From assembly GCA_020054675.1 (NCBI GenBank), contig JAIHAL010000002.1, positions 268,042 to 332,041 of the forward strand: 64,000 nucleotides of DNA, written 5' to 3'. Of this stretch, positions 60,629 through 64,000 are shown piece after piece. This DNA is from Oscillospiraceae bacterium. Lineage in GTDB: Bacteria > Bacillota > Clostridia > Oscillospirales > Ruminococcaceae. Numbering within the stretch: the stretch's first letter is position 1; every line of letters begins with the position of its first letter. The notes below the pieces were generated by a model. The model searched no databases. It saw nothing but the letters and a program-made list of their open reading frames with translations, and had not been told where the DNA came from. The translations under genes and the position numbers were made by a program.

Positions 60629-61941
60629 TGGAAATGGGCTGACAAGGCACAGGGAAAACACTAACCGCCATCGCGGCAGCAGGCGCATTGTACAATGCAG
60701 GTCGCATCAGGCGTGTTTTGATTGTGGCCCCTCTATCCATCTTGGGTGTATGGCAGGATGAGTTTAATAACTTCGCAGACTTTGATTACAACCTTGCGGT
60801 ATTGACCGGCACAAGCGCAAAGAAAATAGATACCTTAAGACACTTAAATGGCAGCGCGCTTCAGGTGGCGGTAATCAACTACGAAAGCGCATGGAGGCTG
60901 GAAAAGGAGCTTACTGCATGGAATCCGGACCTTATTATCGCCGATGAGGGACATAAGATTAAAACCCATAACATCAGTGCCAGCAAAGCAATGCACAGGC
61001 TTGGGGCAAGAGCGCGGTACAGGCTTCTTTTAACAGGCACTCCGGTAACCAACAAAGCAATTGATGTGTTCAGCCAGTACAAATTTTTAAATCCGGCAAT
61101 CTTCGGCCAAAGCTTTTATGCTTTCCGGAACCGATACTTCGACATGGTCGGGTATGGCAACCATACCCCTGTTCTCAAAAAATCTATGGAGCGGGAATTG
61201 ACAGAAAAAATTCATTCCATCGCTTACCGTGCAACAAAAGCGGAATGCCTTGATTTGCCGGAAACAACGGATATCATACGCAAGGTGGAATTGGAACCGC
61301 AAGCAATGCTTCTTTACAGAAATCTTGTAAAAGACAGCTATGCGGAGCTTTCTGAAGGTGAAGTTACAATCACAAATGTTTTGACAAAGCTGTTGAGGCT
61401 GTCCCAGCTTACCGGTGGGTTTTTAGGCAGTGACGACAGTTCAAAGGCAGAGCAAGTCAGTACAGCAAAACTGAAAGTGCTTGAGGACATCATTGATTCG
61501 GCTCTGGAGGAAAACAAAAAGCTGGTCGTTATTGCCCGGTTTATCCCTGAAATAAACGCCATATGCAGGATGCTTGACAAAAAAGGTGTGCGTTACTCTT
61601 TACTTACGGGCAGCGTAAAAGACCGGGACGAGCAGGTTGCACAATTTCAGAATTACCCGGACGTACCCGTGTTTGTCGGGCAGATAGCGACAGCGGGACT
61701 TGGCATTACCCTTACGGCAGCAAGCACGATGGTGTTTTATTCACTGGACTATTCCATGAGCAATTTCGAGCAGACAAAAGCGCGGATACATAGAGCCGGA
61801 CAGCGAGTGCCCTGCACTTACATTTACTTGACCGCGGCAGGCACAGTTGATGAAAAGGTATTAAAGGCACTAAAAAATAAGGCCAACCTTGCAAAGAGTC
61901 TTGTAGATGATTACAGAGCGGGGCAAAACCCGTTTCAATAG
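60592..61941 (+). pseudogene. SNF2-type DEAD/DEAH helicase, main part, broken by an in-frame stop
   Basis: The frame from 60592 reads MYISNGKGAALLMEMG then TGA (60640-60642), then QGTGKTLTAIAAAGAL and continues to 61941. Removing nine bases restores MEMGTGKT, the usual Walker A, so the stop is due to a nine-base insertion. Downstream are IADEGHKIKTHN (DEAH), LLTGTPVTN, and the SNF2 C-terminal motif ARIHRAGQRVPCTY. The part after the stop has a TTG at 60688 but lacks Walker A if it starts there. The helicase is probably inactive unless the stop is read through. Confidence 0.85.
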
Positions 61942-61958
61942 CAAAGGAGTGATGGATT

Positions 61959-62381
61959 TTGAATGAATCAGAAAGAATGTTTGAACTTGCAGATCGTTTA
62001 AAAGAACTGCGTGACACAAAGAAAGAGCTTGAGCAGAAGCTAAAGGCAGTAAATGCGGAAATTGAGGAAGTGGATTTTAACCTGGCAAACGCCATGCTGG
62101 AATCCGAAACACAAAACTTTACCCGCTCCGGCGTCATGTTTTGCTTAACCAATACAACCCGAGCATCAGTAGCGACCGAGCGTAAAGAGGAGCTTTTTGA
62201 AGCGTTGCGTGCAGAGGGCTACGGCGGGCTTATCTATGAAACGGTAAATGCCAATTCTCTGTCTGCTTTTGTAAAAGAGCAGATGTCGGAGAACAACGAT
62301 CAGCTTCCGGAATGGCTAAACGGTCTGGTCAATGTATTTGAAAAAACCACAGTTGGCGTGCGTAAGGCAGCCAAAAGATAA
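61959..62381 (+). CDS. Element-associated coiled-coil protein
   Basis: A 140-residue protein with a long N-terminal coiled coil (LADRLKELRDTKKELEQKL) and a C-terminal part with FTRSGVMFCLTNTTRASV and TVNANSLSAFVKEQM, similar in layout to uncharacterised proteins next to the SNF2 helicase in Firmicute elements and phages. TTG start with AAGGAG. Function unknown. Confidence 0.7.
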   Translation: MNESERMFELADRLKELRDTKKELEQKLKAVNAEIEEVDFNLANAMLESETQNFTRSGVMFCLTNTTRASVATERKEELFEALRAEGYGGLIYETVNANSLSAFVKEQMSENNDQLPEWLNGLVNVFEKTTVGVRKAAKR

Positions 62382-62402
62382 TTTGAAAGGGGAAAGAAAT
62401 CT

Positions 62403-63146
62403 ATGAAAAACAATGAAATTGTAAAAAGCAACGGTACATTTTTGGCATTGCAGGACTTTAATTTAAACGACGCTTTTTCAGATGAACTTGCAGGACTTTC
62501 CGGCAGCTTTGAGCGTATTAAAATACCTGCCGCAGGAAGTACGGTGTTTGAAATCCCGGGCGAGGATCCGGATAACCCTGACGCAGTTAAGGAGTTTTCA
62601 GCCGTAATCCTTTATCATCATCCCCTTTATGCTTACTACAAAAACAAATATACCGGCGGCTCCAATCCTCCGGATTGCGGCAGTTTTGACGGAATCACCG
62701 GCGAAGGAGACCCCGGAGGAAGGTGCGACAAATGCCCGTACAACCAGTTCGGCTCGGGCGAAAGCGGCGGTAAGGCCTGCAAAAACAGAAGACGTATTTA
62801 CCTGCTCCGCGAGGGCGAAATATTCCCGATGATCCTGTCACTTCCAACAGGCTCCCTTAAGGATTTTACCCGCTATCTTATGCGCTTGCTTTCCAAAGGC
62901 AAAAAATCAAACTCGGTGGTAACGAGGTTTAGTTTAAGAAAGGCGACAAATGCAAATGGTATTACGTTTTCGCAGGCGCAGTTTACGGTTGACCGGGACC
63001 TTTCACCGGAGGAATTTAACCTTATAAATTCACTGTCCAAGCAGGTCAAAGCCTTAAGCGTCCGCGTCGGGCATGATACGGAACCGGAGGATACTCCGTT
63101 AAATGTTGACATTGAAACCGGAGAGGTAATTGAACCTTTGGAATAA
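62403..63146 (+). CDS. Element/phage conserved protein with a Cys cluster
   Basis: A 247-residue protein with a cysteine cluster CGSFDGITGEGDPGGRCDKC followed by CKNRRRIYLL, probably a zinc site, then a beta-rich half. Such proteins stand next to DNA polymerase genes in Firmicute phages and elements. ATG after GAAAGGGG. A role in DNA replication is inferred from neighbours. Confidence 0.72.
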   Translation: MKNNEIVKSNGTFLALQDFNLNDAFSDELAGLSGSFERIKIPAAGSTVFEIPGEDPDNPDAVKEFSAVILYHHPLYAYYKNKYTGGSNPPDCGSFDGITGEGDPGGRCDKCPYNQFGSGESGGKACKNRRRIYLLREGEIFPMILSLPTGSLKDFTRYLMRLLSKGKKSNSVVTRFSLRKATNANGITFSQAQFTVDRDLSPEEFNLINSLSKQVKALSVRVGHDTEPEDTPLNVDIETGEVIEPLE

Positions 63147-63205
63147 CATAGTGCCGCAGGGGGAGCTCCCCGCTCCCCTGAAAGCGGCGGAGAGGAGACG
63201 GTATT

Positions 63206-64000
63206 TTGGATTATATATGCGTAACATCTTTAAATGATCTGCAGAAATATTTAAATGGCGCAGCCATTGTTGCATTCGATTTTGAAACATCACCGGATGA
63301 TGAGTACAGAAATGAAGAGAAGTCCGCTTTAGACCCGCATAAAGCGCATATCGCAGGCATGAGCTTTTCGGTATCCGAAGGCAGTGCAATATACGTGCCG
63401 ATAGCTCATAAAACCGGCAAAAACATAGAAAAGCATGATGAGCTTATGAAATACCTACAGTCTGCAATATTTGAAAATCATAACATCATCAAAGTCGCCC
63501 ACAACCTTGCTTTTGAGGCAATGTTCCTGTACTCAAAAGGAATTATTGTTAGGGAGCCGTGTTATGACACCATAGCTGCTGCGCAATTGACATTGAAATC
63601 AAAGTGGGAATTCCGCAGCCTTGCCGACAGCGGATTAAAACTTCTTGCAGCCTCCCTATTCGGTGCAGATATGCCGGATTTTCAGACCGTGACCGGCGGC
63701 AGGTATTTTGATGAGCTATATCCGCAGGATTATGAAACAATACGCTATGCCTGCGCAGACTCAGATTATACCTTGAGGCTGTATCACCGGTTTAATGACT
63801 GGTTTGACCGTTTTTTGCCGAAGCACAGGTACATAGCGGAAAAGGTAGAATCCCCTACTTCAGTGTATGTTGGGATTATGAAATATAACGGGATTCCGGT
63901 GGACAGGGATGCAATGCTCAAAAAACAGGCCGAAGCGGAAGAAAAGATTTCAAGTCTGAAAGCTGAAATTGACGAGATTACGAACGGCGTGAATATAGGG
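63206..64000 (+). CDS. Family A DNA polymerase (N-terminal part, runs off the window)
   Basis: The frame is open to the end (265 codons). The visible part is a 3'-5' exonuclease domain with FDFETSPDDE (motif I), VAHNLAFE (motif II) and YACADSDYT (motif III), as in the polymerases of Firmicute phages and elements. TTG start after AGAGGAG. The polymerase domain lies beyond the window. It is probably in one run with the two genes before it. Confidence 0.88.
   Translation, partial: MDYICVTSLNDLQKYLNGAAIVAFDFETSPDDEYRNEEKSALDPHKAHIAGMSFSVSEGSAIYVPIAHKTGKNIEKHDELMKYLQSAIFENHNIIKVAHNLAFEAMFLYSKGIIVREPCYDTIAAAQLTLKSKWEFRSLADSGLKLLAASLFGADMPDFQTVTGGRYFDELYPQDYETIRYACADSDYTLRLYHRFNDWFDRFLPKHRYIAEKVESPTSVYVGIMKYNGIPVDRDAMLKKQAEAEEKISSLKAEIDEITNGVNIG

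Noticed and set aside
60640-60642. Selenocysteine codon in the SNF2 helicase
   Set aside because: The nine-base excess compared with the usual Walker A explains the TGA better, and no Sec is expected at this position.

Overview
The window looks like a chromosome segment of an anaerobic Firmicute of class Clostridia, probably close to the Oscillospiraceae/Ruminococcaceae. The grounds are an IspH–ribosomal-S1 fusion, a T-box leader in front of alaS, HemZ, GlpP, MecA, Rnf-type membrane subunits, AGGAGG-type ribosome binding sites and frequent TTG/GTG starts. The taxonomic call is inference.

Region 1 (about 1-41540) is ordinary core chromosome, almost all on the + strand and tightly packed. In order it holds: YgiQ, a ComEC-like metallo-hydrolase, DUF3006, an RpiR regulator and a flavoprotein; cmk–plsC–ispH/S1; a class A penicillin-binding protein; an RNA methyltransferase; rpmB (minus strand); T-box–alaS–HIT–PRTase–comEC–holA–rnmV; an MBOAT/DHHW O-acylation pair; a candidate small RNA; rpe and mecA (convergent); a reduced rnfD-E-A set; glpP with an attenuator leader feeding an ABC uptake system and a glycerophosphodiesterase; and recJ–relA–MBL–hemZ–zinc ribbon–NUDIX–rlmD.

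Region 2 (41540-43820) is a scar-like accessory strip immediately after rlmD, whose 3' end is a known insertion site for integrative elements. It holds a lincosamide nucleotidyltransferase-like gene, a small zinc-ribbon gene, the C-terminal remnant of a serine recombinase, repeated words and several intrinsic terminators.

Region 3 (43820-57720, minus strand) is the most interesting part. It is a single overlapping operon: small HTH regulator, GHKL/Hsp90-like ATPase, SF1 helicase, beta-helix (bactofilin-like) protein, DrmA-like SF2 helicase, DrmB-like DUF1998 protein, NERD nuclease–SF1 helicase, and a radical SAM protein. The DrmA/DrmB pair is the core of the DISARM anti-phage system, but no DNA methyltransferase and no PLD nuclease (DrmC) are visible. 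I propose that this is an undescribed DISARM-related defence system in which the radical SAM protein may supply chemistry that methylation supplies elsewhere. This is a hypothesis.

Region 4 (57783-64000) is the control and early replication module of a prophage or integrative element. An ImmA-like protease and an Xre repressor sit on the minus strand. They face a two-way promoter region with repeated CGAACA boxes. On the + strand follow a Cys-rich small protein, a structured RNA with a predicted pseudoknot, a sigma-like factor, an HNH endonuclease inside a broken SNF2 helicase gene, two element-associated proteins and the start of a family A DNA polymerase that runs off the window. The defence operon therefore appears to be cargo lying between a recombinase remnant and the element's immunity switch.
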